The notes: a model not told the origin generated them from the sequence alone. 64,000 nucleotides of DNA from VXNE01 sp963664635 (GCA_963664635.1 OY761542.1:4960001-5024000); one strand, 5' to 3'; counted from the stretch's first letter, positions 8,263-17,176 are shown. Made by a program: numbers and translations.

Positions 8263-9531
8263 TTACGCCGTGCTGGTGCGAATCCTGGCGGGTTCGCCAC
8301 CCGCGGGCAGGCTTGCGCCGGCCCGCGGGGCCGGGGGGTCGGCGGCGCCCGCACGAGAGACATCGGCGACCGCCAATGCTTCCGCGACCGCCGGGTGCCG
8401 TACGCTACCGGCGTGAACGTTCAAGCCCTGGGCGAGCCACGGATTATCGGCCAGCGCAGTGCGCCAGCCCTTGTCGGCCAACGTCAGGACGAAGGGGAGA
8501 GCGACGTTGCTGAACGCCAACGTCGATGTCCGCGCCACCGCCCCGGGCATGTTCGTGACACAGTAGTGCACCACCCTTTCCTCGATATAGGTCGGGGCGT
8601 CGTGAGTGGTCGGGCGGCTCGTCTGCGAGCAGCCGCCCTGATCGATGCAGATGTCGACGAACGCGGCGCCGTCGCGCATCGACCGAACGAGGTCGCGTGA
8701 CAGCAGCTTCGGCGCGGCGGCGCCGGGCACCAGCGCGGCGCCGACCACGAGGTCCGCGCCACGGACCGCGTATTCGATCAGTTCGGGACGCGCCGAGAGC
8801 ACCCGGGCCCGGTTCTCGAACCGCTTGCGCAGGTCCGCCAGACGGTTCGGCGCCTTCTCGACGATCGTGACATCGGCGCCGAGCCCCAGGGCCATGCGCG
8901 CCGCGTTCACCCCCGCCACGCCGCCGCCGAGAATGACCACGCTCGCCGGCTCCACTCCCGACGCCCCGGAGAGCAGCACGCCACGGCCCCCGCTCGCACA
9001 CTGCAACGCGCAGGCGCCGACCTGGATCGACATGCGCCCCGCGATCTCGCTCATGGGTGCGAGGAGCGGCAACGACCCATCCACCGCGGTCACCGTCTCG
9101 CAGGCGATGGCCGTCACGCCGCCTTCCACCAGACGCTCCGCGAGGTCCGGACAAGCCGCGAGATGCAGATAGCAGAACAGCACCTGGCCGGACCGGAGTC
9201 GCCACCACTCCTCGGGCTGGGGTTCCTTGACCTTGACGATGAGCTCGGCGTCGAAGACCGCCTCCACGCTACCCACGCGCGCGCCCGCGCGCCGGTACTG
9301 CTCGTCCGAGAAGCCGGCGCCGCATCCGGCGCCCGACTCCACGACCACGCCATGACCCGCTTCGGTCAGCAGGGCGACCGCGGCCGGCGTCAACCCGACC
9401 CGGCGCTCCTGGCTCTTGGTTTCCCTGGGGATGCCTACGAGGCCGCGCCGCAGGACGGCGCGGGCGCGCGGGCCGGTGGGGCTGGGCCGCGAGCGGAGCC
9501 GCGGGCGACGGTTGCTGGGAGCTGCTTCCAT
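8263..9531 (-). CDS. ald: Alanine dehydrogenase family protein
   Basis: 422 residues from ATG 9531, somewhat longer than the usual ~370 because of about 30 extra N-terminal residues (Arg/Pro rich) before LVGIPRETKSQERRVGLTP and an Ala-rich tail. Family marks: KVKEP (substrate lysine), CYLHLAA (histidine), and the NAD-binding GGGVAGVNAARMAL followed by VTIVEKAP. The enzyme reversibly deaminates L-alanine to pyruvate and ammonium with NAD. It is divergent from an Lrp/AsnC regulator (97 bp apart), a standard arrangement in which the regulator controls the dehydrogenase. A related NAD(P) transhydrogenase alpha fold is possible but less likely at this length. Confidence 0.88.
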   Translation of the reverse strand: MEAAPSNRRPRLRSRPSPTGPRARAVLRRGLVGIPRETKSQERRVGLTPAAVALLTEAGHGVVVESGAGCGAGFSDEQYRRAGARVGSVEAVFDAELIVKVKEPQPEEWWRLRSGQVLFCYLHLAACPDLAERLVEGGVTAIACETVTAVDGSLPLLAPMSEIAGRMSIQVGACALQCASGGRGVLLSGASGVEPASVVILGGGVAGVNAARMALGLGADVTIVEKAPNRLADLRKRFENRARVLSARPELIEYAVRGADLVVGAALVPGAAAPKLLSRDLVRSMRDGAAFVDICIDQGGCSQTSRPTTHDAPTYIEERVVHYCVTNMPGAVARTSTLAFSNVALPFVLTLADKGWRTALADNPWLAQGLNVHAGSVRHPAVAEALAVADVSRAGAADPPAPRAGASLPAGGEPARIRTSTA

Positions 9532-9627
9532 GGTGCCCACTGTAGGGCACGCATCGCGGCAAGTGCTTGCTATCTCGGGGCGATTGGCCCACGCTGGCGC
9601 AATAATCCCCGCATTCTGACCGCAACA
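9532..9627. promoter_or_regulatory. Divergent ald / lrp-type control region
   Basis: 96 bp between two divergent starts. It holds an AT-richer patch with AATAAT near 9600 that could be a -10 box for the regulator. I see no well-spaced -35. By family precedent, the Lrp-type protein probably binds here. Confidence 0.4.
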
Positions 9628-10110
9628 GTGAAGAATTTCGCCGATCTCGACCGCGCAGACCGGAATATCCTGCACGAGCTGCAGAACGACGGGCGCCTGA
9701 CCAACACGGCGCTGGCGGCGCGCGTCAATCTCTCGGAGTCCGCCTGTCTGCGCCGCATGCGGAACCTGGAGTCCAGCGGCGTGATCCGGGGCTACGTCGG
9801 ACTCGTCGACCAGAGCCGGGTGGGCTATCCGGACAATGTCTTCGTGCAGATCACGCTGCATTCTCAGCAGCGCGACGACCTGCTCGCCTTCGAGGAGGCC
9901 GTCCGCGATGTCCCCGAGGTCATGGAGTGTTACCTGATGTCCGGCGAAGCCGACTACCTCCTGCGGGTGATCGTGCGGGATGCACCGGACTACGAGCGCG
10001 TGTACAGCCGTCACCTGACGGGGCTGCCGGGGGTAAGCCGGGTCCACTCGAGCTTTACGCTGCGCACCGTCATCAAGAAGACCGAACTGCCGGTGCGCGC
10101 GTCCGATTGA
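9628..10110 (+). CDS. Lrp/AsnC family transcriptional regulator
   Basis: 160 residues from GTG 9628; the frame is open far upstream but similarity begins at FADLDRADRNILHELQNDGR, the first helix of the family. The winged helix-turn-helix (LTNTALAARVNLSESACLRR) covers about residues 25-50. The RAM effector domain follows, with PEVMECYLMSGEADYLLRV and the ending VSRVHSSFTLRTVIKK. Such proteins sense amino acids; the divergent alanine dehydrogenase suggests alanine as effector (inference). The alpha/beta hydrolase follows after 29 bp. Confidence 0.9.
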   Translation: MKNFADLDRADRNILHELQNDGRLTNTALAARVNLSESACLRRMRNLESSGVIRGYVGLVDQSRVGYPDNVFVQITLHSQQRDDLLAFEEAVRDVPEVMECYLMSGEADYLLRVIVRDAPDYERVYSRHLTGLPGVSRVHSSFTLRTVIKKTELPVRASD

Positions 10111-10139
10111 CGCCGCGCGGGGCCAAGCCGGGGGCAACC

Positions 10140-10874
10140 ATGCACATCCAGACCGCGGGCGCCACGATCCACGCGGAAGTCGACGGCCCGGAGGACGCCG
10201 CCGCGCTACTCCTCTGGCACGGGGCCCACTGCACGTTGCGCTCCTGGGACCTGGTCGTCCCGAGGCTGGCCGACCGTTACCGCATCATCCGGTTCGACGT
10301 ACGGGGGCACGGCGCGAGTCCGCCCGCGCGGGACCCCGCCGGCGGCTACACGTTCGAGCAGTACGCCGACGACGCCAACGGTCTGCTCGACCACTTCGGC
10401 GTGACGGCGTGCCACGTCTGGGGATTCGCGTGGGGAGCGCGCGCCGCCCTCGCGTACGTCGCGCTGCACCCGAAACGGGCGTTGAGCGCCGCCCTGTACG
10501 ACGCGAGCATCGGCCGGGCCGACGTGCGGGCGCAACGGGAGGGGACGCGGGAAGCCGTGCGCCGTCAACGCGCCGCCGGCATCGGTTTCCAGCCACCGGA
10601 AGGGTGGAACGTACATGCGGACGCGGACGCGGCCCAAGCCAGCCTGAGCGCCATGCGACGTTTCGATCTGCCCGCGGCCGTGGACCGGCTGTCGATGCCG
10701 ACGCTCGTGGCGACCGGCGACCTCGACCCCAACCTGGCATCCAGTCGCGATCTGGCCGCCCGCGCCCCCGATGCCCGCCTGGCGGTGCTGCCGGACGTGG
10801 GGCACGGGTCCGTCCTCCAGCGGCCGGACCTCGTCGCGGAGACCTGGCTCGCCTTCCAGGAATCTCTGTCGTAG
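10140..10874 (+). CDS. Alpha/beta hydrolase-fold protein lacking the nucleophile serine
   Basis: 244 residues from ATG 10140. The fold is clear: oxyanion segment LLLWHGAHCTLRSWD, strand-turn FDVRGHGAS, elbow VWGFAWGARAAL, late aspartate region ATGDLDPN and C-terminal histidine in DVGHGSV. At the nucleophile elbow, where G-x-S-x-G is expected, the sequence reads G-F-A-W-G, so serine is replaced by alanine. The gene is therefore either a non-hydrolytic member or uses an atypical mechanism. It probably shares a transcript with the Lrp-type regulator. The product resembles 3-oxoadipate enol-lactonase-like hydrolases, but substrate and activity cannot be stated. Confidence 0.8.
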   Translation: MHIQTAGATIHAEVDGPEDAAALLLWHGAHCTLRSWDLVVPRLADRYRIIRFDVRGHGASPPARDPAGGYTFEQYADDANGLLDHFGVTACHVWGFAWGARAALAYVALHPKRALSAALYDASIGRADVRAQREGTREAVRRQRAAGIGFQPPEGWNVHADADAAQASLSAMRRFDLPAAVDRLSMPTLVATGDLDPNLASSRDLAARAPDARLAVLPDVGHGSVLQRPDLVAETWLAFQESLS

Positions 10875-10875
10875 C

Positions 10876-10891
10876 GCGACCTCGCGGTCGC
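10876..10891. terminator. Short GC hairpin between convergent genes
   Basis: GCGACC / GGTCGC stem with TCGC loop, beginning just after the hydrolase stop and 17 bp from the convergent SDR stop. The same stem recurs at 43461-43476 and, with mismatches, at 60089. Confidence 0.4.
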
Positions 10892-10907
10892 CCGCCCCGG
10901 CGTCCCT

Positions 10908-11720
10908 TCAGACCAGGTCCGCGGGTTCCAGGCCGAACTCCTCGATAAGCTCGTCCGCGTAGTCGATACGGCCCGTGATCGTGGACGCATCGCCGTGACA
11001 CAGGCGCAGGCACGCTTCCGCCATGTGCTCGACCGGCGTCACCCGGTCCTTGTTGGATTCGTTGATGAGCTTGTGGTGGACGACGCCCGGCGTGGCAACG
11101 AGCCCGGGGGAGATGACGTTCACGCCGACGCCCTTGCCGTAGAGCTCCTGCGCGAGACCGGTGGTGAAGCGCTCCAGGGCGGCCTTGCACATGCCGTACA
11201 CGGTGCCCCCGTGCCCGCCCGGCGCGTTCGCCTCCGGGTGAATGGCCGCGTGGGAGGAGATGTTGAGGATCCAGCCCGAACCGCGTTCGACCATGCCGGG
11301 CAGCACGAGCTGCGCGAGTTCGAACGGCGAGTACACCTGCACGTCCATCATGGTGCGGTACCGGCGCTCCGAGAAATCGAGCACCGGCATGAACCACGTC
11401 ACCGCCGCGTTGTTGACGAGGATGTCCACGGGCCCGAAGGTGCTCTCGGTCTCGCTGATGAGGCTCTTGCGCTCCTCCGGATCCGCCAGGTTGCAGCGTA
11501 TCGCCGCCGCCGTGCCGCCGGCGGCCTCGATGTCGGCGACGCATTGCTTGATCGTACCGGGCAGGAAGTGATCGGACGCTTCCACGGTGCGCGCCGAAAC
11601 GACGACCTGCGCGCCTTCCATCGCGAAGCGCTTGGCGATCGCCTCGCCGATGCCCCGGCTCGCACCCGTGACGATGGCTACCTGTCCCTTGAGCACACCG
11701 TTCGCATTGACTTGCGTCAT
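10908..11720 (-). CDS. SDR family oxidoreductase
   Basis: 270 residues from ATG 11720. Rossmann motif VAIVTGASRGIGEAIAKRF near the N-terminus, NNAA after strand 4, catalytic serine in LNISSHAA, and YGMCK supplying the Tyr-Lys pair (YxxxK). Classical short-chain dehydrogenase/reductase of the 3-oxoacyl reductase type; the ending is IDYADELIEEFGLEP rather than the usual DGG ending, so the C-terminus is atypical. NAD(P) preference and substrate unknown. It follows alanine racemase on the same strand (44 bp gap), which may be only positional. Confidence 0.85.
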   Translation of the reverse strand: MTQVNANGVLKGQVAIVTGASRGIGEAIAKRFAMEGAQVVVSARTVEASDHFLPGTIKQCVADIEAAGGTAAAIRCNLADPEERKSLISETESTFGPVDILVNNAAVTWFMPVLDFSERRYRTMMDVQVYSPFELAQLVLPGMVERGSGWILNISSHAAIHPEANAPGGHGGTVYGMCKAALERFTTGLAQELYGKGVGVNVISPGLVATPGVVHHKLINESNKDRVTPVEHMAEACLRLCHGDASTITGRIDYADELIEEFGLEPADLV

Positions 11721-11764
11721 GAACCATCCCCCCTCAAGAAATTCACGCGGCGAAGAGCCGCCGA

Positions 11765-12763
11765 TCATACCCCAACGGGCAAGGGCCGATAGCGGCGCTC
11801 CACCCGCGCGCCGACGCCCGTGAGGACCTCGTAGGCGATGGTCTGGGCCCACCGCGCCACTTCGTCGACGCTCACCGTCGGCCCGAAGAACTCCACCCAG
11901 TCCCCGCGTCCAAGCGCCACGTCCGTCGCATCGACGTGGGTCAGGTCCATCGAGACGCGCCCCAGGATCGGCGCCCTGCTGCCGCGGATCGCTACCGCGC
12001 CCCGATTCGACAGCAGGCGCGGCACTCCGTCGGCGTAGCCGGCCCCCACCACGGCAACCACGGCATCGCGCTCCAGCCTCCACGTACCCCCGTAGCCCAC
12101 CGACTCTCCCGCCCGCACGCGCCGGACCTGCAGGACCTGTCCTTCCAGGGTCGCCACGCAGCGCATGGGATTGCCACGGTCGCTGAAAGGATTGCCGCCA
12201 TACAGGCCGATGCCGGGCCGACCCATGCCCCGCACGCCGTTGAGGATCCCGGCCGAATTGCCGATGCTGACCGGCACGCCGGGGAATCGCGCCGCCACCG
12301 CCTCGAAGCGCTCGAGCTGGAGCGCGTTCCACGGATGGTCCGGCGTGTCCGCACAGGCCAGGTGCGTGAGGAGCAGGCGCACGTCGATGTCGTCCGGCAC
12401 CTCCCCGGGAGCGAATCCCAGCCGGTGCATCCCGGTGTCGACATGCAGCGCCACCGGGCCCGGCCGCAACTGGGATGACTGATTGGCGACCGGGATCAGT
12501 CCCTGCGCCGAGACTTCGCCGGAGAAGACGTAAATCTCGCAGTCCCGCGGGAGTTCGCGGCGCAGCGCGAGCCCCTCGTCCTCCGTGGCCACGAAGAACC
12601 GCCGGCAACCCTCTTCCTGGAGGCGACGGCTCACCGCGGCCACCCCAAGTCCGTAGGCGTCGGCCTTGGCGACGGCCGCCACGCCATCTGCCGAGCGCGC
12701 GCGGAAGACGCGGTAGTTGGCGGCCAGGGCGTCGAGATCCACGGTCAGGCGTGAGTGGCCCAC
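11765..12763 (-). CDS. alr: Alanine racemase
   Basis: About 332 residues from GTG 12763 (VGHSRLTVDLDALAANYR), chosen because family similarity starts there and a GGGGT stretch precedes it; GTGs at 12802/12805 are alternatives. The PLP lysine lies in VAAVAKADAYGLG, and the second catalytic base (tyrosine) is probably in GESVGYGGTW. Further family blocks are HVDTGMHRLGF, GRPGIGLYGG and the late GRVSMDLTHVD. It interconverts L- and D-alanine for peptidoglycan synthesis. The upstream end is divergent from an epoxide-hydrolase-like gene. Confidence 0.88.
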   Translation of the reverse strand: MGHSRLTVDLDALAANYRVFRARSADGVAAVAKADAYGLGVAAVSRRLQEEGCRRFFVATEDEGLALRRELPRDCEIYVFSGEVSAQGLIPVANQSSQLRPGPVALHVDTGMHRLGFAPGEVPDDIDVRLLLTHLACADTPDHPWNALQLERFEAVAARFPGVPVSIGNSAGILNGVRGMGRPGIGLYGGNPFSDRGNPMRCVATLEGQVLQVRRVRAGESVGYGGTWRLERDAVVAVVGAGYADGVPRLLSNRGAVAIRGSRAPILGRVSMDLTHVDATDVALGRGDWVEFFGPTVSVDEVARWAQTIAYEVLTGVGARVERRYRPLPVGV

Positions 12764-12857
12764 ATCAGGACCCCGCAGTGAGACGGACGGTCGAGAGTAC
12801 ACCACGTCATCGTCGCGACGCGTAGACTCCGCGCCGGACTCATGGAACGGACATCCG

Positions 12858-13787
12858 ATGCAAGCCACTATCCGCACGATCCGCACGATCCGCACGATCC
12901 TGACCGTCTGCGCGCTGTGCTCCTGGGCGGCGGCCGGCGAGTTGCTGGAGCGCGTCGAGCACAAGTATGCCGACAGCGACGGCGTCTCCATCCACTACGC
13001 GCTGGCAGGCGCAGGCCCGCTCGTCGTGGCGGTCCACGGCTTCCCGGACTTCTGGTACACGTGGCGCGACCAGATGGAGGCCCTCGAGACCCACTACCGG
13101 GTGGCCGCCGTCGACCTGCGCGGCTACAACCGCAGCGGCCAGCCCGCCGGTGTCGAGAACTACGCCATGCCGAGACTGGTCGCCGACATCGCCGCCGTCA
13201 TCGCGGCCGAAGGCGAGGACTCCGCCGTCGTCGTGGGACACGACTGGGGCGGCGCGATCGCCTGGAACGTCGCGATGGCGCGACCGGAGCTGGTCGAGGC
13301 GCTCGTGATCCTGAACCTGCCGCACCCCGCCGGTCTGGGCCGCGAACTGGCCACCAACCCGCGGCAGCAGGAGAACAGCCAATACGCGCGCAACTTCCAG
13401 CAACCCGACGCGCACCGGAACCTGACGGCCGAGGCGCTGACGGGCTGGGTGACGGACCCGGCCGCCCGGGCGCACTACGTCGCGGCCTTCGAGCGCTCGG
13501 ACTTCGAGGCCATGCTCAACTACTACAAGGCCAACTACCCGCGGGTTTCCGGCGACGCGGCGGCGCCGGCCCCGGAGTTCCCCAAAGTGCAGTGCCCCGT
13601 CCTGATGTTCCATGGCCTCGACGACCAGGCGCTGCTGCCCGGCGGCCTGAACGGGACCTGGGACTGGCTGGAGAAGGATCTCACGCTCGTGACCATTCCC
13701 GGCGCCGGGCACTTCGTGCAGCAGGACGCGAGCCGGCTGGTCTCCGAGACCATGCAGGACTGGCTGGGACGGCGCGTGGGGATGTGA
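12858..13787 (+). CDS. Alpha/beta hydrolase, epoxide hydrolase-like
   Basis: 309 residues from ATG 12858. The N-terminus is a signal-like hydrophobic stretch (ILTVCALCSWAAAGE) after a repeated RTI segment. HGFPDFWYTWRDQM and VVGHDWGGAIAW place the nucleophile aspartate (D of HDWGG) as in epoxide hydrolases and haloalkane dehalogenases. The acid lies near FHGLDDQA and the histidine in GAGHFVQQD. Such enzymes open epoxides or remove halide from small hydrophobic molecules; the exact substrate is unknown. An export signal would place it in the periplasm, which is unusual for this group but has precedents. Confidence 0.85.
   Translation: MQATIRTIRTIRTILTVCALCSWAAAGELLERVEHKYADSDGVSIHYALAGAGPLVVAVHGFPDFWYTWRDQMEALETHYRVAAVDLRGYNRSGQPAGVENYAMPRLVADIAAVIAAEGEDSAVVVGHDWGGAIAWNVAMARPELVEALVILNLPHPAGLGRELATNPRQQENSQYARNFQQPDAHRNLTAEALTGWVTDPAARAHYVAAFERSDFEAMLNYYKANYPRVSGDAAAPAPEFPKVQCPVLMFHGLDDQALLPGGLNGTWDWLEKDLTLVTIPGAGHFVQQDASRLVSETMQDWLGRRVGM
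12872..12898 (+). repeat. Three tandem 9-bp repeats inside a signal peptide
   Basis: Unit CCGCACGAT repeated three times in frame, encoding RTI-RTI-RTI just after the start codon of the epoxide-hydrolase-like gene. Because the unit is a multiple of three, copy-number change would alter signal length without shifting the frame. Confidence 0.8.
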
Positions 13788-13796
13788 TGATGGGCG

Positions 13797-13820
13797 AAGG
13801 CAGCCCCCGGGGGCTGCCTT
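13797..13820. terminator. 24-bp perfect palindrome after the epoxide-hydrolase-like gene
   Basis: AAGGCAGCCCCC followed immediately by its reverse complement, 9 bp past the stop codon. The position fits a transcription terminator, although no U-run follows. Confidence 0.5.
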
Positions 13821-13850
13821 GCGCAAACCTTCCCGCCTGTTTCCTAACGC

Positions 13851-13873
13851 GAAATAGCGGCATTCGCTATTTC
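13851..13873. promoter_or_regulatory. Inverted repeat upstream of the Fic gene
   Basis: GAAATAGCG / CGCTATTTC, nine perfect base pairs around a 5-nt centre. It lies in an AT-rich 120-bp stretch that contrasts with the GC-rich surroundings, 100 bp before the Fic start. Two further TATTTC-like half sites and two GAATAAT boxes occur between it and the gene. It may be an operator or processed leader; no regulator is adjacent. Confidence 0.45.
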
Positions 13874-13974
13874 TCGTTTATGCAGGAAGTCAGAATAATC
13901 CGGTTTCCGCATCGGCTGCAGCGCCTGTTATTTCGTTTTTTAGCACAAAGTGGAATAATAGCCGGCGTTGTTTC

Positions 13975-15168
13975 GTGATCGCGAATAGTCAGGAGTCAGC
14001 CGTGCTCCGTGACGGGCAAGGCAGGTACGAAGTCACCGCGTTCGGCGGCGAACGCGTCGAGGCCTTTGTGCCGGCACCGCTGCCGCCGAACCCTCCCCTG
14101 ATCCTGGACGGTACGCTACAGCAGGATCTGGAAGCAGCGGTCCTCGCGCTGGGGCGCCTCGACGGCATCGCCGCCCATCTTCCGGACAAGGCGCTTTTCC
14201 TTTACGCCTACGTCCGCAAGGAAGCCGTGCTCTCCTCGCAAATCGAAGGGACGCAGTCGTCCGTTTCCGACCTGCTTTTCTACGAGCTCGAGCAGGCGCC
14301 GGGCGTACCTTTGGACGACGTCGTGGAGGTCTCCAACTACGTGGCCGCACTCGAACACGGGCTGCGGTTGCTCGGCGAAGGCCTGCCCCCCTCGATTCGC
14401 CTCCTGCGCGAAGTCCACCGCGTGCTGCTCTCGACCGGCCGGGGCAGTTCGAAGATGCCCGGCGAATTCCGCGCATCGCAGAACTGGATCGGCGGGACAC
14501 GGCCGGGCAACGCCCTGTTCGTCCCGCCACCCCACACGGCCGTCCCCGACTGCCTGGCCGCCCTCGAGCGCTTCGTCAACGCCGAGGACGACGGCCTTCC
14601 GGAGTTGGTTCGGGCCGCACTGGCCCACGTGCAGTTCGAAACCATTCACCCGTTCCTGGACGGGAACGGGCGGGTCGGACGCCTGCTCATCACGCTCCTT
14701 CTGTACGACGCCGGGGTGCTGCGCCAGCCGCTGCTGTACCTCAGCCTGTTCTTCAAGCAGCATCGGGCGGCGTACTACGAACTGCTGAACCGGGTACGGG
14801 CCACCGGCGACTGGGAGTCGTGGGTGGCGTTCTTCCTCGAAGGCGTTCGCGTGACCGCCGAAGGAGCCCTCTCCACCGCGGACCGGCTATCCGCCCTGTT
14901 TCAGGATGATCGCGACCGGCTCGCCGGGAGCGGGGGACGCAGGCTCGGCTCCGTCCTGCGCATGCACGACGCGCTCAAGTCGCGCCCGATTCTGTCGCTG
15001 CCCGTCGCCTGCCAGGATACCGGGCTGTCCTTCCAGGCTGCGGCGTCGGCGATGGAGCTGCTGGTCCAGCAGGGAATCGCCCGCGAACTCACCGGCAAGC
15101 GCCGCGGTCGACTCTTCGCCTACGATGCGTACCTGTCCGTACTGACCGAGGGCACGGAGCCGCTCTGA
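13975..15168 (+). CDS. Fic family protein (AMP transferase) with N-terminal inhibitory motif
   Basis: 397 residues from GTG 13975. Order: an N-terminal Fic_N-like region with the self-inhibitory motif SSQIEG (residues 87-92, pattern S/T-x3-E-G/N), the Fic core with HPFLDGNGRVGR at 225-236, and a C-terminal winged-helix-like part (FQAAASAMELLVQQGIAREL) that may bind DNA. Fic enzymes transfer AMP from ATP to target hydroxyls. The inhibitory glutamate E91 normally keeps them off until released, as in class II Fic proteins. The AT-rich leader with an inverted repeat suggests autoregulation (inference). No antitoxin gene is adjacent, consistent with built-in inhibition. Confidence 0.9.
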   Translation: MIANSQESAVLRDGQGRYEVTAFGGERVEAFVPAPLPPNPPLILDGTLQQDLEAAVLALGRLDGIAAHLPDKALFLYAYVRKEAVLSSQIEGTQSSVSDLLFYELEQAPGVPLDDVVEVSNYVAALEHGLRLLGEGLPPSIRLLREVHRVLLSTGRGSSKMPGEFRASQNWIGGTRPGNALFVPPPHTAVPDCLAALERFVNAEDDGLPELVRAALAHVQFETIHPFLDGNGRVGRLLITLLLYDAGVLRQPLLYLSLFFKQHRAAYYELLNRVRATGDWESWVAFFLEGVRVTAEGALSTADRLSALFQDDRDRLAGSGGRRLGSVLRMHDALKSRPILSLPVACQDTGLSFQAAASAMELLVQQGIARELTGKRRGRLFAYDAYLSVLTEGTEPL

Positions 15169-15202
15169 CGCCTGCACGCGCGCACGGTGCGACAATCGGG
15201 CC

Positions 15203-16156
15203 ATGATCGGTACACCGACACTTCTCCACCTGGACGAAGACGCGTTGCGTCGGCTACCCGTGCATACCGACGAAGTCGTCGACGCTCTCGAGGCTCTCGT
15301 GCGCCGGGAGGGGGCGCCGTCCCTCTGGACGCCCCCGAAGACGTCCGTCACGCTCCCCGACGGGCGCTACCTGATGGCCGGCGTCGCGGCCATGGACGAA
15401 CCACCGGTCATGGCGGTCAAGTCCCTGGTCCTGAACCCGGCCAATCCCGGGCGCGGCCTGCCCCAGATCAACGCCACCGTCACCGTGCTCGACAGCCATA
15501 CCGGCCTGCCGCTCGCCGTGATGGACGGCAACTGGATCACCGCTTTGCGCACGGCGGGCTTGAGCGCCCTCGCCGCGTCGAGGCTCGCCAATCCCGACGC
15601 GTCCCGCATCGCCTTCATCGGCTGTGGGCTCCAGGCGCGGTCACACCTGCGCGCCTTCGCGGATCGTTTCCCACTGGCGGAGATGCGGGCGTTCGGACGC
15701 GGCGCCGCGAACCGGGACGCGCTGTGCGCGGCCGGCGAGGAACTCGGGCTGCGCACCGTCGCGAGCCGCACCGGTCAGGAAGCCATCGAAGGCGCGGACC
15801 TGATCGTCACCACGGTCACCCTCTCCACGGATACGCCGCCCTTCCTGGACGCGCGCGGACTGAAGGCGGGTGCCTTCGCGGCGGTGACCGACTTCGTCGC
15901 GCCGTGGCGCCGGGAGACCCTGACCGCCTTCGACCTGATCGTCACCGACGACCTGACCCAACCCCCCATCGACCGTGACCGTATCGACGGCGACCTGCAT
16001 GCCGTTCTCACCGGCGACCTCCCCGGACGACAGGCGACGACCGAGCGCACCGCCTTCCTCTTCCGGGGGCCGCCCGTGGCCGACCTGGCCCTGGCGGCGC
16101 TCGCCTACCGCAAGGCGCTGGAGCACGGCGCGGGTACGCTTTTGCCCGTCCCGTGA
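15203..16156 (+). CDS. Ornithine cyclodeaminase/mu-crystallin family protein
   Basis: 317 residues from ATG 15203. Family marks: the KSLVLNP stretch, TALRTAGLSALAASRLA, and the Rossmann segment IAFIGCGLQARSHLRAF. Members include ornithine cyclodeaminase, alanine dehydrogenase-like enzymes and ketimine reductases, all using NAD(P). Residues alone do not choose among these. The gene stands alone, 34 bp after fic, and precedes a separate operon. Length is normal for the family. Confidence 0.85.
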   Translation: MIGTPTLLHLDEDALRRLPVHTDEVVDALEALVRREGAPSLWTPPKTSVTLPDGRYLMAGVAAMDEPPVMAVKSLVLNPANPGRGLPQINATVTVLDSHTGLPLAVMDGNWITALRTAGLSALAASRLANPDASRIAFIGCGLQARSHLRAFADRFPLAEMRAFGRGAANRDALCAAGEELGLRTVASRTGQEAIEGADLIVTTVTLSTDTPPFLDARGLKAGAFAAVTDFVAPWRRETLTAFDLIVTDDLTQPPIDRDRIDGDLHAVLTGDLPGRQATTERTAFLFRGPPVADLALAALAYRKALEHGAGTLLPVP

Positions 16157-16313
16157 CGGGTCCCGCACTCCCCTCTAACGCCCCTCGGCCTGCCTTGACA
16201 CCGACGGAGACCGCGTGAGAGTAATTGCCGGTTCGCCACGCCCGCCCGGTTCCGACCGCCAAGGACGACCGGGCCGGCGCCGCACGACGGCAATCCCATC
16301 CGAAGGAGCCAGC

Positions 16314-17147
16314 ATGAGCCTGAAGGAGTTCGACCTGCAGGGACGGACGGCTATCGTTACCGGCGCCGCCCGCGGCATCGGGAAGGGGATCGCCCTGACC
16401 CTCGCCGACGCCGGGGCGGATGTCGTGGCGACGGATGTCCTGCCCGAAGTCGAGCAGACGAGCGCGGAGATCCGGGAGCGAGGCCGCCGGAGCCTCGCCA
16501 TTCCCACGGACGTGCGCCAGACGGAGCAGGTCGACGCCATGGTGGAGGCCACCGTCGCCGAGTTCGGCAAGGTGGACATCCTCGTCTCCAACGCCGGGAT
16601 CGACATCAAGAAACCGCTGATCCTGGTCGACGGCGGGTCACCGCTGCGGATGCGCGCCGATGCGCATTTCGACTCGCCGCTCCTGGAAGACGAGTGGGAG
16701 GCGATGCTCGACATCAACCTGAAAGGGTACGTCCGTTGCGCCATCGCGGTCGGCCGCCACATGATCGAGCAGAAGAGCGGACGGATCATCGCCATCGGGT
16801 CGGTCGCCGGCCTGCAGGCCGGCGACATCGGCACGATCTACGCTGCGTCGAAGGCCGGCGTGCACCAGTTCTCCCGAGCCCTCTCGCGAGAGTGGTCGCC
16901 GTTCAACATCACGGTGAACTGCATCGCACCCGGGGCGTTCGGCCCCACCGAGTCGTGGTACGTCCCGTCGTGGAACATCTCTCGCGAGGAGCACGAGGAG
17001 AGCTTCAGACGCGTGATCCGCAGCGTGCCCCTGAAACGCTTCGGGGATCCCAGGGAGCTCGGCATGCTGACCGTCTTCCTGGCCTCCGAGGCGGGCAGCT
17101 ACATCAGCGGGCAGGTCATCGCCCACGACGGCGGCTTCAGCGCCTGA
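16314..17147 (+). CDS. SDR family oxidoreductase, first gene of a catabolic operon
   Basis: 277 residues from ATG 16314 with AAGGAG eight bases upstream. TAIVTGAARGIGKGIALTL is the cofactor site, followed by SNAG, catalytic serine in AIGSVAG and YAASK as Tyr-Lys pair; it ends in the usual AHDGGFSA. There is an insertion of about 20 residues after the NAG region (LILVDGGSPLRMRADAHFD) compared with ordinary members. It precedes the TPP dehydrogenase subunits by 29 bp and probably oxidises a hydroxyl intermediate of the same pathway. Confidence 0.86.
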   Translation: MSLKEFDLQGRTAIVTGAARGIGKGIALTLADAGADVVATDVLPEVEQTSAEIRERGRRSLAIPTDVRQTEQVDAMVEATVAEFGKVDILVSNAGIDIKKPLILVDGGSPLRMRADAHFDSPLLEDEWEAMLDINLKGYVRCAIAVGRHMIEQKSGRIIAIGSVAGLQAGDIGTIYAASKAGVHQFSRALSREWSPFNITVNCIAPGAFGPTESWYVPSWNISREEHEESFRRVIRSVPLKRFGDPRELGMLTVFLASEAGSYISGQVIAHDGGFSA

Positions 17148-17176
17148 CCGCGCGGCAACCCAGGAAACAGGACAAC

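Noticed and set aside
13975..15168. Fic protein as toxin of a FicTA pair
   Set aside because: No small antitoxin gene adjacent; the inhibitory motif is within the same protein.
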